Positions 48,601-59,458 of a DNA stretch of 64,000 bases are shown here, piece after piece. Source of the DNA: Asterochloris sp. CNOR1 (Eukaryota > Chlorophyta > Trebouxiophyceae > Trebouxiales > Trebouxiaceae). Position 1 is the stretch's first letter, and every line of letters begins with the position of its first letter. The position numbers and the translations under genes were made by a program. The stretch covers positions 2,046,001 through 2,110,000 of the forward strand of contig OZ017761.1 in NCBI GenBank assembly GCA_963969365.1, written 5' to 3'. The notes under the pieces are model-generated. The model made no database searches and was not told where the DNA came from. It saw only the letters and a list, made by a program, of their open reading frames with translations.

Positions 48601-50199
48601 CACTGCCTGATCCCCGGATAGATCTGTGCGGGAACTGCAGCATAAACAGCCAGAGTGTCGGGCAGAGCCCAAAAGTGGGATTCGTGCACCTTGTGGGCGC
48701 TGCAGGTGGCTGTACCTGAAGCATGACCGCACCTCCTCCTCGCTTGGACCACTGTCAGCCCTTGCAGGCCCAGACCTAATGTGTCATTCAGGTACTGCCC
48801 AGCATAGTACCCCTAAATAACGCCACCCCAGCCCAGCAACTGCGAGTCTTGCACTCACAAAGCAGTGCAAACAGCCATGCCTGAGCAGGTGGACCACAGC
48901 ACCTCCAAACCTGTTCTGTAAACAGGTGTAAACAGCTGTAAGGGGCGCCCATGATCTCGCTGACAATGACAGGATTGAGACGGCGCAGCCACCCTGACTT
49001 TGGCAGACCAACATGTCTGGCTATCGAGATGGGTGTGTGTCCCTGGGAACATCTCCAATAAGTGAGCCAGCTTACAAGCTGCAGTCCACCTGCCCAGACC
49101 CCTCGCAAGCTGGTCACAGCCAGGCCCAGATATGACCTCTACTGATGTCTCGTCCTTCACCATAAAGCATGCCTTGGCCAACTGACACGACGTGGCTGGA
49201 ATGCTTGTGGGCGCCAGAGATTGAGCATGATCTCACCTGGGAGCTCAGGCCACGATGACTTGTGCTCCCCCAGGCCACAAACATCACAAACAGGTCACCC
49301 ACCCGGGCGCAGTGGGTTCATGCGTACCTTGGCCAGACTGTGCCTTCACAGCCCTCTGCCCCACCACAAGTCATGTGTGATCCCCTGCAGCCCTGGCGCT
49401 GATCCTCACCTACAGATGCTGCCAATCAGCAGGCATGTGACGCCCTCAATCGTGCTGATGCAGACAAGCCCAGTACAGATTGGCCTGCTGTTTAAAGCAC
49501 AAGCCGCAAGCCCCCTGTCCAGCCTCATGGACAAAACACACCCACATGCACCTGCCCTGCCGCAACACGCAGCCCACCGGCAGACCTGCACCGCCGCCTT
49601 GTGCATGCTGACCGGCGTGATTAAGATCACACTGGCAGGCGCCTCACCTTCATCACGTCTGTGACATCAAGAAGACAACCCACAGGGTGGAGCAGAGCTC
49701 TAGCACTTCCTGGGTGCGCAGGCTCCAAGGCATTCACACTTGACTCCAAGGCCTCAACACTCACGCTTCTCAACCACTGTGAAACAGGCTGACTGGAAAC
49801 ACTGCATACCCTGCAGCTCTTTGTGCAACCCTGGAGGGGTGGACAAACAAGTGCACATGTCGCCTGCATCGCCAAGCTCAGGTGCTTACGAGGATGACAC
49901 TCCCTGGGCGCTCTGACTTTGAGTGTGCTGCAAACACCTGCCGCCCAGTGTGCCAATTGAGTCTCAAGTGCCAGTCAGGTAGTCATGCAACCTGTTGGCT
50001 TGCCTGCATCTGCCTCTGGCAGCAAAGTCCACAGCTTTTTAAAGACATCCATGGGCGCGCCGTTGAAGAAGCGGGCAGCTTTGTCATCTGGAAGCTGCAG
50101 CAGCTTGCCCTCCAGGGTGGGCTTATCAGCCATAGTCAGGCCATGGACCTCGTTTTCTGGGATGTCCAGAGCCTCCAACTTGTCTGGCCAGTCTGCCAT

Positions 50200-50439
50200 G
50201 GCTCCTGCAACGTGGCCCAGATGCAACATGATGTGAGCCGGCAGAGCTCAGTCACAAGCCCACGTTGAGGGCTTGCATGCTGCAGAAAAAGGATGTTGAA
50301 GCTGCTCGTTGAGCCTTCTCATGATGCTGCACCTCCGGCAAAGGGCGCCTACCTCAGTGCACGCCAAGCTGTGTTGCCAGATGAGTTGCTGTCGAATCTA
50401 GCTCAACTCCAGGACCTCACTAACCGACTCCCGACCTAA
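50200..50439. other. Divergent spacer between recombinase relic and minus-strand unit
   Basis: 240 bases between the opposed first exons. No clear promoter element is visible. If the two units belong to one element, this would be its internal bidirectional promoter. Confidence 0.3.
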
Positions 50440-52944
50440 ATGCTAGGTCAAATACCCCTAGCGCGCCAAACCGGATCGACCCACCACCACCCACCCATGC
50501 AGCACATCCAGGTGCCATCTGCTGAGTACAGCAACTACATCAACCATGTCATCAGTCTGGGGCTGGCTAGGGACTACATAGCACAACTGCATGGCAGCTG
50601 CTCCCCAGACAGCCTCCCTTCCCTCAGAGCAGCCATTGATCAAGCCTGCAGACACTTGGCTGGAGTTGTGAATGATCTCCAGCCAGTGCCGGTCTCTGCC
50701 CCTGGTGTGCACAGTTGAGAGAATTTGGGCCAGCAGAATGCAGCACCAGTCCCAGACGCAGCAGTTGCCTTGGCAACAGCCATGCCTAACACTCCTGAGG
50801 AGGAAGCTCATATCCTACAGCTCACCCAGCTCATCAATGCCCGTCATGGTGCGGCTAAGCCACAGAACACAATCCAGGCTGGAAAATCAGCTGCCAAGCT
50901 CTGGAAGGTAGGCGCTGCATGGCCTTTAATCCTGTTCTTATGGCGCCCTTGAGGCTTCCAAGGCCATGTCACTCACACGCATGTGGTCCTGCAGAGATAC
51001 CGTGAGCAGGAGGCGCACCGGTGCCCTGATGGCGACCTCATGTCTCAGGCCAAAATTCTTGAGATCTCGATGTGGCTTGTGGATGAGGCAGTGCAGCAGA
51101 ATGGTGCTCGCTACTCGTTCAGCAGCGCAGGGTGAGATGCCCCTCCACTGCTGTGTTTGAGCTGCGCTCAAGTGCTGCCCTCCCCAACCTTCGGCCTGAT
51201 GCATGCAGTGATTATCTAAGCCACCTCAAGGAAGTCCGCAGCGAGCAGTACTCACAGGGCCGCATCACCTCAGATGTACCTGCACCCCTGGAGATGCAGG
51301 CGGTCAGGGACTTGCTCTGTGCACGTGGCAGGGAGATGCAGGCTGAGAACCTCAATGCGCAAGTGGCAGCTCAGGTGTGTATGGACCTCAGAGGGTCGCC
51401 CTGTTTTGAGGTCAATGTCGGTGGACTGTGGGGGGCTGGCATCAGCCTGGATCAACGAAGCTGGCGTCTTTGCCCTGACCATGGCTTCCGAGCTGCCATT
51501 TGCCAAGAAGTCTCAGCGCTGGGTGTTCTCAGGGTTGGCTGATCAGATTCTGTGTCTGTCTTGAAACATTCATCAGCTCAGCTGGCACAAGTCCAGCTGC
51601 TACTTGTGACTCCCAATGGTCAAGTTGCTGCTTGCATCTGCAGGTGGATGCCGCACTGAGCGCAGGGCAGCTTCGCCAGTCCCTGCAACCAGCTTTCCAG
51701 CAGAAGCAGTGGCAGTGGGCCTATCTGCTGAGGATGGCAATGACGTTCATGCCAGCCACACTGGGCCGCTCTGATGACCTTCGCAAGCTTCCCTGGAGCT
51801 GCCTGGCACTGAGGACTCAGGGATGGCGTGGGCCCAGTGCCCTCTGTGGCAATCCTCTGTGGTAGCATGCAGGGGAAGACTGTGAAGCCTGGGCAGGTGG
51901 ATGTTCCTTGTGTCGTCAGGTAAGCATTCATGCTGTCACATACAGTGGGGCAGTGCGCCGCAGTGTGTTTTCAATTATTATGCCTCCTCTGCCACAGGTA
52001 CCGAGACCATCGCATCTGTCCTCAGACAGCGCTTGCTGACCTGGCTGTCGCCACCTTCCACAGGGGCATCAAACTTGAGGATCTGACCAAGTACATTGTT
52101 GCAGCCCCTAGCATGCGGGGGAACCAGCCCATGAGCGGGGAGACCCTCAACGTTCACCTTCGGCAGGCTTTTGAACTTGCTGGTGAGCTGTTGCTTGATG
52201 CTGCATTTGGACGTGGCTGTCACTGACATCTGTGGCTTGTTCATTGCAGGCGTGCCCTGTGGCAGGCTTGATGGGTAGTCAGCAAAAGGGGAGGTCAGCC
52301 ACAAATTCAAGAAGCATGGTGTGGAGGCGGCTAAGAGCGTGGGCATCAACAAAGCGGAGATCAAGATGGCGGCAAGGTAGGCAACTCAGGCCATGCTGTG
52401 CATGCTGAACAGGATTGTCCCTAGCTGACCAGTGTTTTGCCTTACAGGCATGAGTCTGACACCACCGACCTGTATTGCATCTTTGACCCGGACACAGCCC
52501 ACAGGCTGGCTGGTTGGGGACGAGACTGGCACGAGATTCATCGTTTGGGTCAGGCTGAGTTCAAGGTAAGACACTGCAGTGCCAGCGCTTCTCACGCAAA
52601 TCATCAAAACCAGGGGAGGGGGGGACTGATGTGATTGTGTTCTGCAGGCTGAGGAGGATGTGCTGGACTGCATCATCCCAGGCTTGACAGTGCTCCTGCG
52701 CCAAGCTGGCATGCGATGCCACCCTGCACATCCTTTGCTGGCGCCCATAAGGGCCATCGACCACCTGCGGCAAGTGTCTTTGCAGAACGCCAGCCTGAGA
52801 ATTGATTCATAAGGGGACCAGTGGCTCCGCACCATCCCGCCAGCCGCCAGTCGCCTTCTGCAGAGCGCTGTAGGCAAGCAGCTGCGGCAGGAGACATGGG
52901 ACAGACACATTGCTGCTGAGGCGGTCCTCAGCGACAGTGATTAG
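50440..52944 (+). mobile_element. Broken tyrosine-recombinase gene of a Crypton-like or related element
   Basis: Exon-like blocks at 50440-50912, 50995-51131, 51209-51374, 51644-51918, about 52001-52181, 52250-52378, 52448-52565 and about 52648-52944 share one protein. The arrangement is an N-terminal helical core-binding region, then the first catalytic Arg block RSDDLRKLPWSCLALR (R-x2-D-L-x2-L-x-W), then RYRDHRICPQTALADLA, then a region with SHKFKKHGVEAAKSVG and a distal Tyr (TTDLYCIF) in the order expected of a tyrosine recombinase. No reverse transcriptase, capsid or DDE motif was seen nearby, which favours a Crypton-type DNA element. The exact family is inference. The copy is broken, with about four disabling changes. 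It looks moderately old, since the frame is still easily followed. Ends and target duplications were not found. Confidence 0.65.
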
Positions 52945-53441
52945 TTGTGCAGCGACCCCACGGTGAGCGCTGTGGCCTCTAGGTGATTCATGTTGATGAG
53001 GACTGCTCTCATAGCTTATTATAGGTCACACTCATTGTCAATGACGCACTTACTGATCTATGTCAATGTGTGATTGATTGTACATCTGCAGCTGCCAGCT
53101 ATCCGTCCAACCGCGTCAAGGCAGTGTCTCCAGAGCCCGGGTTCTATTGACGCACGAGGTCAGCCACTTTGTAAGTTGCTAGCACCCTTGCTTTAGGGCT
53201 TCCTGGCCATAGCCTACTTACACAGACACCAGTGACTGCAATCAATGACAGTGTAGTGTTTGTGTTTTGGCACAGCATGCCTGCACAATTTCTGCCCCTT
53301 TGTGGCATCTGAAGCGCCTAGACATATCGAACACGGTTGTGGACCTTCAGAGTATGGTGTTTGCCAGGTACCTGCACCACACTTCCCACAGGCCACGGGC
53401 AAGGCTGCAGTCACCCCAGCCAGTGACAGTTCACAGCTATC
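52945..53441. other. Intergenic region, no gene seen
   Basis: 497 bases, AT-rich between 52990 and 53090, following the recombinase relic and preceding the amidase gene. It should contain the amidase promoter. I found no terminal inverted repeat matching the other side of the decayed segment by eye. Confidence 0.4.
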
Positions 53442-56400
53442 ATGCCTGAGCAGCAGGGTGGTAAGACAGAGGCAGAGGTTGTGGAGGACACGGGCCCACA
53501 CCCGGGCAAGGACGAGAAGGAGGAGACAGAAGAGGAGAAGGCGATCAGCCTGAGCATGGTCAGCCTGGTGGCGGGCGCGGAGACAATGGGGGGCTTTGGG
53601 CCATTCCCTGACACTCAGGTGGGGCTTTCCTGCCAGCATGGACGACTGCGCACGTCACCTGACGTGGACTGTACACACACATGACTGCAGCCTCAGCGGG
53701 CTTGTGCATTCCAGGGCGCAGCCTGGATGCCTCTGCTGCGTTCCAGGGAGCAGCCTGCCGGTCCCTGCAACCTCCTGCGTCGGCTGACTGCAATGGCAGG
53801 CTGCAAGCGGTTGACCTACTGCTTTGAAAGATATGAACAGTTGCAATCAGGGACAGTGCTTGTGGAACCCCAAAGCATGCTGTCTCCCCAGCAGCACAGG
53901 AGCATGGTAGAAGGCCAGAAAACGATTTGTCTCCTAGGTGTTTCTGTGTCAGTGTGTGTTTGTTGATGATTAGCGCTGTGCGCAGAGGGCAGAGATGGCC
54001 GCCAGGATCAGCAAGGACTACCTCCCCTGGTATGCGCAGCTTCGGGAGGTCGTGGGGCAGCAGGACGGCAGCGCTGCCCACCCCATGGCCCTCATCTTTG
54101 ACAGCGCCATGGGCAGCCGCCCTGGTCAGCAGGCAGGCACGCCAGCCCCAGGGGATGGCTGGGCGCCCAAGCTGGCCGAGAACATCACCCGCCCTGCAGA
54201 TGACGCCGCCCTGTGCTTCATGCCGGTGAGCGCTGCTGCGTGCCGGCTGTTCTCGCATGATGGGTGGGGCTTTGTCTTTGGGTATCCTGCGGGCACATCA
54301 GTGCAAACTGGCCCCGTTCCCCAGTGACAGCAGCAACGCCAACCCGCCCTGGTACCGTCACTTATGCTGTTGGCCTGGCGCGCTCATAAGGCTGATCAGA
54401 TGCGATCAGGGTTGCTGCATGTCAGGGGGCGTGATGCCAGAGCGGTGCCTGTGCATGCTTTCAGTGTGTGCGTGAGTCTCATGTAAACCAAAGCGGCCTG
54501 CAACTGCTGTGACACAGGTCTTGGAGATAGCCGCTCTGGTGAAAACCAAACAGATCTCCTCTGTCGAGTTGACGACCATTTTCTTGAAGCGCGCCAAAGA
54601 GTGAGTTGCTGCTGCCCTCCCCACATGCGCCTCATTGTCTGCATGCTTGGATGTGTCCTGGGGTATGCACCTTGTGACGCCACCATTGCTGGCACCAGCA
54701 CAACACCTCACGGCAGCTGGTACATTCCCATGCTGGCAAGCTTGACATCTCAAACAGGATGCCTGTCAGGCAGCCTGAATACCTTGAAGCACAACAGAAG
54801 CTCAGGACTGGTGCGACCAGAGCTACAACTGCATGAGCTGTGCCTGACCAGTGTGGCTGGCTGGATGGCCCATCGAAAATGCTCAAGCGCTGCAGACATA
54901 CGCCAACGGACAGGCCCTGCACTGGACCCTTACCCAATCAGCCCACATGCAGGATGGACACGTTTCTGGAGGCGGTCATCTGCTTCACGGAGGAGCTGGG
55001 CATGCAGCAGGCGGAGGCGGCGGATAGGCTGCTGGCCCAGGGCACCTACCTGGGGCCCCTGCACGGCATCCCCTATGGCCTGAAGGACACGGCGGCCGTG
55101 CCTGGTTACCCCACCACCTGGGGCTGCGTGCCCTTCGAGCACCAGGTCATCGAGGAGGAGTCCCACGTGTACACCCGGTGCGCGGAAACAGCTGATGATG
55201 GCGGTGCAGGGACAGCCCACAGTGATTGCCGAGCAGCGCACTGGCAGGCCGAGAACTGTTTGCACCTGCCGAGGAAGGGACTTGAAGGCTGGCCATTTGC
55301 ACAAGCCTGTGCGCAACCAGCAGGGTGGTCCTCAGCATGCGCACACGCCGTGTGCCCTGGAAGTGGCCTGCATTTCCCTGCGTACTCAAGGGTGCGCATG
55401 CAGCAGGTTGTGCCCAGGCATGGCCCCTATCTTGAAAGCGGCTGCGTGCTGGACATCCTGAGCTGGACGGCGTCAGGGCTGCCCCTGCAGGCTGAAGGCA
55501 GCTGGCGCCGTGCTCATTGCCAAGCTGTCCAAAGGGGAGATGGCCTACTACGATGTGTGGCATGGGGGCTTCACCAAGAACCCCTGGAACCTGCTGGAGG
55601 GCGCCTCTGGGTCTTCCGCAGGTAGGCTGCTGCACGGGATGTTTGCCTCTGGGTATCCGCTGAGCCCCAATCTGCTGAAACCCTGGCTCGCACAGTCGAG
55701 ACCTTTCCAGGTGCACTGGCCCAGGTGTGCAGCCCCTGCTGCAGCAGCATGCTGGACTGTGGCACACAGGAGAATAGCATGCTTGGCGTGTGGTATCTGA
55801 GACACACAGGCTTCCAACTTGTGATCAGACAGCACTCCCTCCAGCAGCGCAGCACCTGGTGCTGGACACCCAGCGGGCACATGTTCAGGCTGGTGGCATG
55901 CAGGGTCGGCGTCCGCCCTTGCGGCGGGCATGGTCCCGTTTGCCATCGGCACGGAGACCTGCGGCTCCATCACCTCCCCAGCCAGCCAGTGCGGCGTCAC
56001 GGGGTTGCGGCCCTCGTTTGGCGCGGTGGGACGGTCCGGTGTGATGGCCCTGGCCCCATCCCTGGTGCGCGCCTCCACTAGAAGGCCGGTGCAACCAACC
56101 ACAGCTGCAGCCATCACCCCGCATGCGCTAGAGCCGAGTGCACCTGTGCAATTTACAGACAGCGAGTCCTTGAACACTCCTGTGCCCCAAAGGGGTTCGA
56201 TGGGCCTATGCAGGTGCCTCACCAGCTCCGGTGGTGCTTCTGTTCAAACACAGTATCGTGTGCCCAGTTGTCAAACAATGTCAGTAAAGCAGTTGCAAGT
56301 TGACGCATGTTAACCCTGTCTACAGACATGACAGCACAGCCCCAGCTTATCTGCATGTGTCATTGCCAGGCTGCATGGCAGCGTCAACCTGAGCATGCGA

Positions 56401-58643
56401 GCCACTCCGACGCCCCATGGCAGCACCTCCCAGCCTGCAGGACAAGGTGGGCACCTTTGCACGCACAGCAGCCGATGCGGCAGTGGTGCTGGACGCCATC
56501 CGCGGCCGGGACCCACGCGACCCCTCCTCTTTCGACTCTCCCCTGAAGGGGCCCTTTGGCCCGGGCTCTGGCCTGGACGCTACCACTCTCGCTGTCGGCT
56601 ATGTTGAGGACAAAGACTGGGACTGCCAGCAGGTGGGGTTCTCATGATTGCGCCTATGAAGGCACGCTGCCTGCTTTCGTACCCGCTCGCTCCTTGAAGC
56701 GCTGGCTGCTTTGTTGTTGCAGTGGTGCATCGCTCAGGGGCATGCTGTGCCATGCATACTTTGTTTGGGGTGCACGTGAGATGCCATCACCTGCCTAGCT
56801 GCAGCAGGCAACTGCGTTGCAGCAATACACCTGTGGCACTCTGCAGGTGCTGGAGGTGTTCAAGGAGCTTGGGATCAAGACTGTGCCTGTGACCCTCAAA
56901 AGCAGCCCCTTAGCCAAGGCTGCCATCAGTATCATTCTGGGTGAGCCCATGCTGCGACTGGCAATGTGGCACACAGATGTCACAGGAGATACATCAGGGG
57001 CCGGTCCCTCTTGTGCACCACTCAAAAGCAGGCTTGTTCAGGCTGCTCTGGCGGGCCTGCATGAAGCGTGTCAGCTTGATGCAAGCTCACCAGCGAATGA
57101 ACATGCCAGCGAAGGGCCCACATGACGCAAGTGTACCTTGACATGGAGATGCACGCCCAAAAAGAGAAGGCCTGCCACAGTGATGGCACCACAGTGTCCA
57201 GAATGCCCTGCCTGCAAGGCACAGGGTCCTTAGGCTAGGAAAGTATCTGGCGGTATAAAGGTGCAGCACGTTAGGCGAGACAGTATGCAGATCCACGCGC
57301 TTGCAGTCTAGCTGCTCTTTGAATGGGCTGGCATGCAAACACCGTCACAATGCTGCTGGCCAAGCTGGTGAACGTGAAGGGCTGCCTGCTGCGCAGACGT
57401 GGAGACGGCTGCCCACTTTGACAACTGGCAGAGGTCTGGCTGCGATGCTCAGAACCGGCGCCAGGACCTGTGGCCGCCTCACCTGCGCACTGCCCGGCTC
57501 ATCCCTGGTGTGGAGTACGTCCAGGTGCCGGCTGTCCCCTGCGTGTGTTGGTGTCTGGCTGGAGAGGTTTGTGCGTGCTCCACGCCTGTCTGCCTGGGTG
57601 ACATTCAGACAGTCTGTGCAGCAGGGTGCAAGGCCATGCGCGACACACACACAGCACTCGACATCAGGAGTGCAGTCCAGTGTGCGTCTACATGTCAGGG
57701 TTACACACACGTGCCTGAGAGGTCTCAGCAAGGCTGCTCCATCTTCCTCTGTTGCTGGCAGATGTGTCAATGCACAAGGGGCGGCGGCACATGCTGACCA
57801 AGCTGTTCCTGATGCCATGGCACCAGAATAGAAATGTGCGCCAACCACTGTACAGGGTGTGCAATGAGTCAATGGCTGGCATTGCAGGCCACCCGGGCAC
57901 GCGGCCTGGTTATCAAGGAGCTGGAGACCTTCTTCTTGGAAAACAAAATTGATGCTTTCCTGGGCAGTCCCCTGTTTCTGGCTTATGACGGCAATCTAGT
58001 TGGCCTGCCAGAGATCGTTGTCCCAACCGGATTTGTGCCCGTGGAGGGTACAGAGGGACCCAGGAGAGACCCCAGGACCATGGGCATCTATGCAAAATCC
58101 GACCAAGATGGGACGGTGAGGTTGTGACTCATACCCTGTTGCCACTGGGTGCACTGCCTAAGGCTGGACATTCATTACAAGGTGAGCAGCTGATGGATAA
58201 CAAAGGGCAGCATGCAGATCAGCTGCCTCGTGTTACAAACCAGCATAGCTGCTGGAGTGATTGGCACTCTGTGCACCACCTGAGGAGACGCACACCCAAC
58301 AAGCAAAGTACTTTTACTAGTGTTGGGGTCAGCATTGCCAAGCCTAAGTGTTTTGCCCATGTGCTTGCCTGCCAGGTGGCTGAGAGAGGCATGGAGCCCT
58401 GTTGGCACATGCATATGGGCAACAATTTACCTGTCCTTTCTTGTGGCGCTGCAGGTGCTGGCACTAGCAGCTGCGTTCCAGAGTGTGACGAAGCATCATC
58501 TAATGCAGCCGCCCATAGACAAGGTCGAGTCAGATGTAGTGGACAAGGCTCTTAAGCTCAAGTATAGCAGAGCCTGGCTGGCAGAGCAGGTACAGACCTC
58601 CACAGTCACGGCTCCTTCAACACCCCCGCGCGCTTCACAGTAG
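53442..58643 (+). CDS. Amidase-signature family enzyme
   Basis: Eleven exons close to 615 residues: 53442-53618, 53986-54225, 54518-54600, 54953-55177, 55491-55621, 55904-56064, 56441-56632, 56847-56940, 57397-57524, 57888-58115, 58455-58643. Amidase-signature enzymes hydrolyse amides with a Ser-Ser-Lys triad. The Lys is in PLHGIPYGLKDTAAVPGYPT. The Gly/Ser-rich signature reads NLLEGASGSSAGSASALAAG and FAIGTETCGSITSPAS with the cis-Ser and nucleophile Ser, followed by GVTGLRPSFGAVGRSGVMAL. The C-terminal half (AAHFDNWQRSG, EYVQATRARGL, EIVVPTGFVPVEG) resembles bacterial-type amidases rather than GatA of the amidotransferase. An extra N-terminal part of about 130 residues (acidic, then DYLPWYAQLREVVGQQDGSA) is of unknown role. 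No clear targeting peptide. Substrate not predictable. Confidence 0.92.
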
Positions 58644-59458
58644 AGTGGCACTGCCTGGCTTCAGCTGGGTCTTGCTGTAGCTCAGGCATATGCCAGAAGT
58701 GTGCCCCTCATGTTTGCTCTCAATTCGAGGCTAGTCACAGTGTTGTTCTGTCATGCCAGCAAGAGCTCAATGGTCTGTGCTGTTCAACTTTGGCTTGCTC
58801 CACTTGAGACTTCATACATTGCTATGGCATTCTGGAATCTCTCCCCACAATCCCCAGGACAACAGGGTTGCTGGGTATGGGCTGGCCTGTGTCACCGTCA
58901 TAATTCCAAATAATGATGTTGAATGTGCAGCTGTGCACTTGTGTCAGCTATGCCAGGTGCAGATGGTAAGGAAGGTGCAGACGGACACCAGCCTATACGC
59001 GGGACAGAGGCCTCCTTGCCCATCAAAATGTGTCGTCAAAGCTGGGATAGATGTATGCAAAGGATGCACAGCAACATTATTTGAATGATCTGTACAACAT
59101 AATGACGCCTGAGACTCCAAGCTCGCGGGTTGCACGAAAACAGTAGTACATTTTACGTGCAACTGCCAAGAAAGCAAATGATATGAGTTGCTCCTGAAAC
59201 CATCTGCTGGGAAGACTATCGGTGAAGACTGCTCGCACCCCCGCACACGCACATCACAGGGCAGTGAGACTCTCCGCAACGGGCGATCACACCGAGGAGC
59301 CTTGAAGCCTGCTGTTGGATTCCAGTAAGCAATGGCCACTTCAAACAGATCAGTCCTGGGCTTCTCTGTGCTGCACCTTGGGGCCCTCCTGTCCATGCTC
59401 CGTGCCCAGCATTCGTTTACCTGCAGGTCAGAGGCAACCTGGTGCTGCGCCTGCCACC
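58644..59458. other. Intergenic region, no gene seen
   Basis: 815 bases between the amidase stop and the histone deacetylase ATG, same strand. It is AT-richer around 58680-59200. No conserved exon or RNA gene was recognised; a 5' UTR intron of the deacetylase gene could lie here. Confidence 0.45.

Larger units (their letters stand above)
43204..50199 (-). pseudogene. Series of unrecognised, decaying coding exons on the minus strand
   Basis: Several minus-strand stretches read as protein with plausible donors and acceptors but do not join into one frame. They are 50004-50199 (starts MADWPDKLEALDIPENEVHG), about 49645-49755 (SSVNALEPAHPGSARALLHP), about 49405-49487 (TGLVCISTIEGVTCLLIGS), about 48870-49060 (RHVGLPKSGWLRRLNPVIVS), about 47990-48500 (KCTVIAVQRVPWLEAKWDFS), about 47600-47832 (a coiled coil with EELLEDIKQSQVQLEQWQVE), 47262-47413 (EKNQLISQLAADIKNTSSRL), about 46782-46985 (LTSERGPAAAARHFRQLLQS), about 44494-45021, 44192-44398 and 43204-43431. 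At least one in-frame break is visible. I do not recognise the family and cannot say whether this is one gene or two. The first exon starts 240 bases from the broken recombinase gene, head to head. Confidence 0.4.

Noticed and set aside
46000-53000. Retroelement or virus-like element in the gene-poor segment
   Set aside because: No reverse transcriptase, protease, capsid or packaging ATPase motif and no long terminal repeats were seen. Only the tyrosine-recombinase relic is supported.
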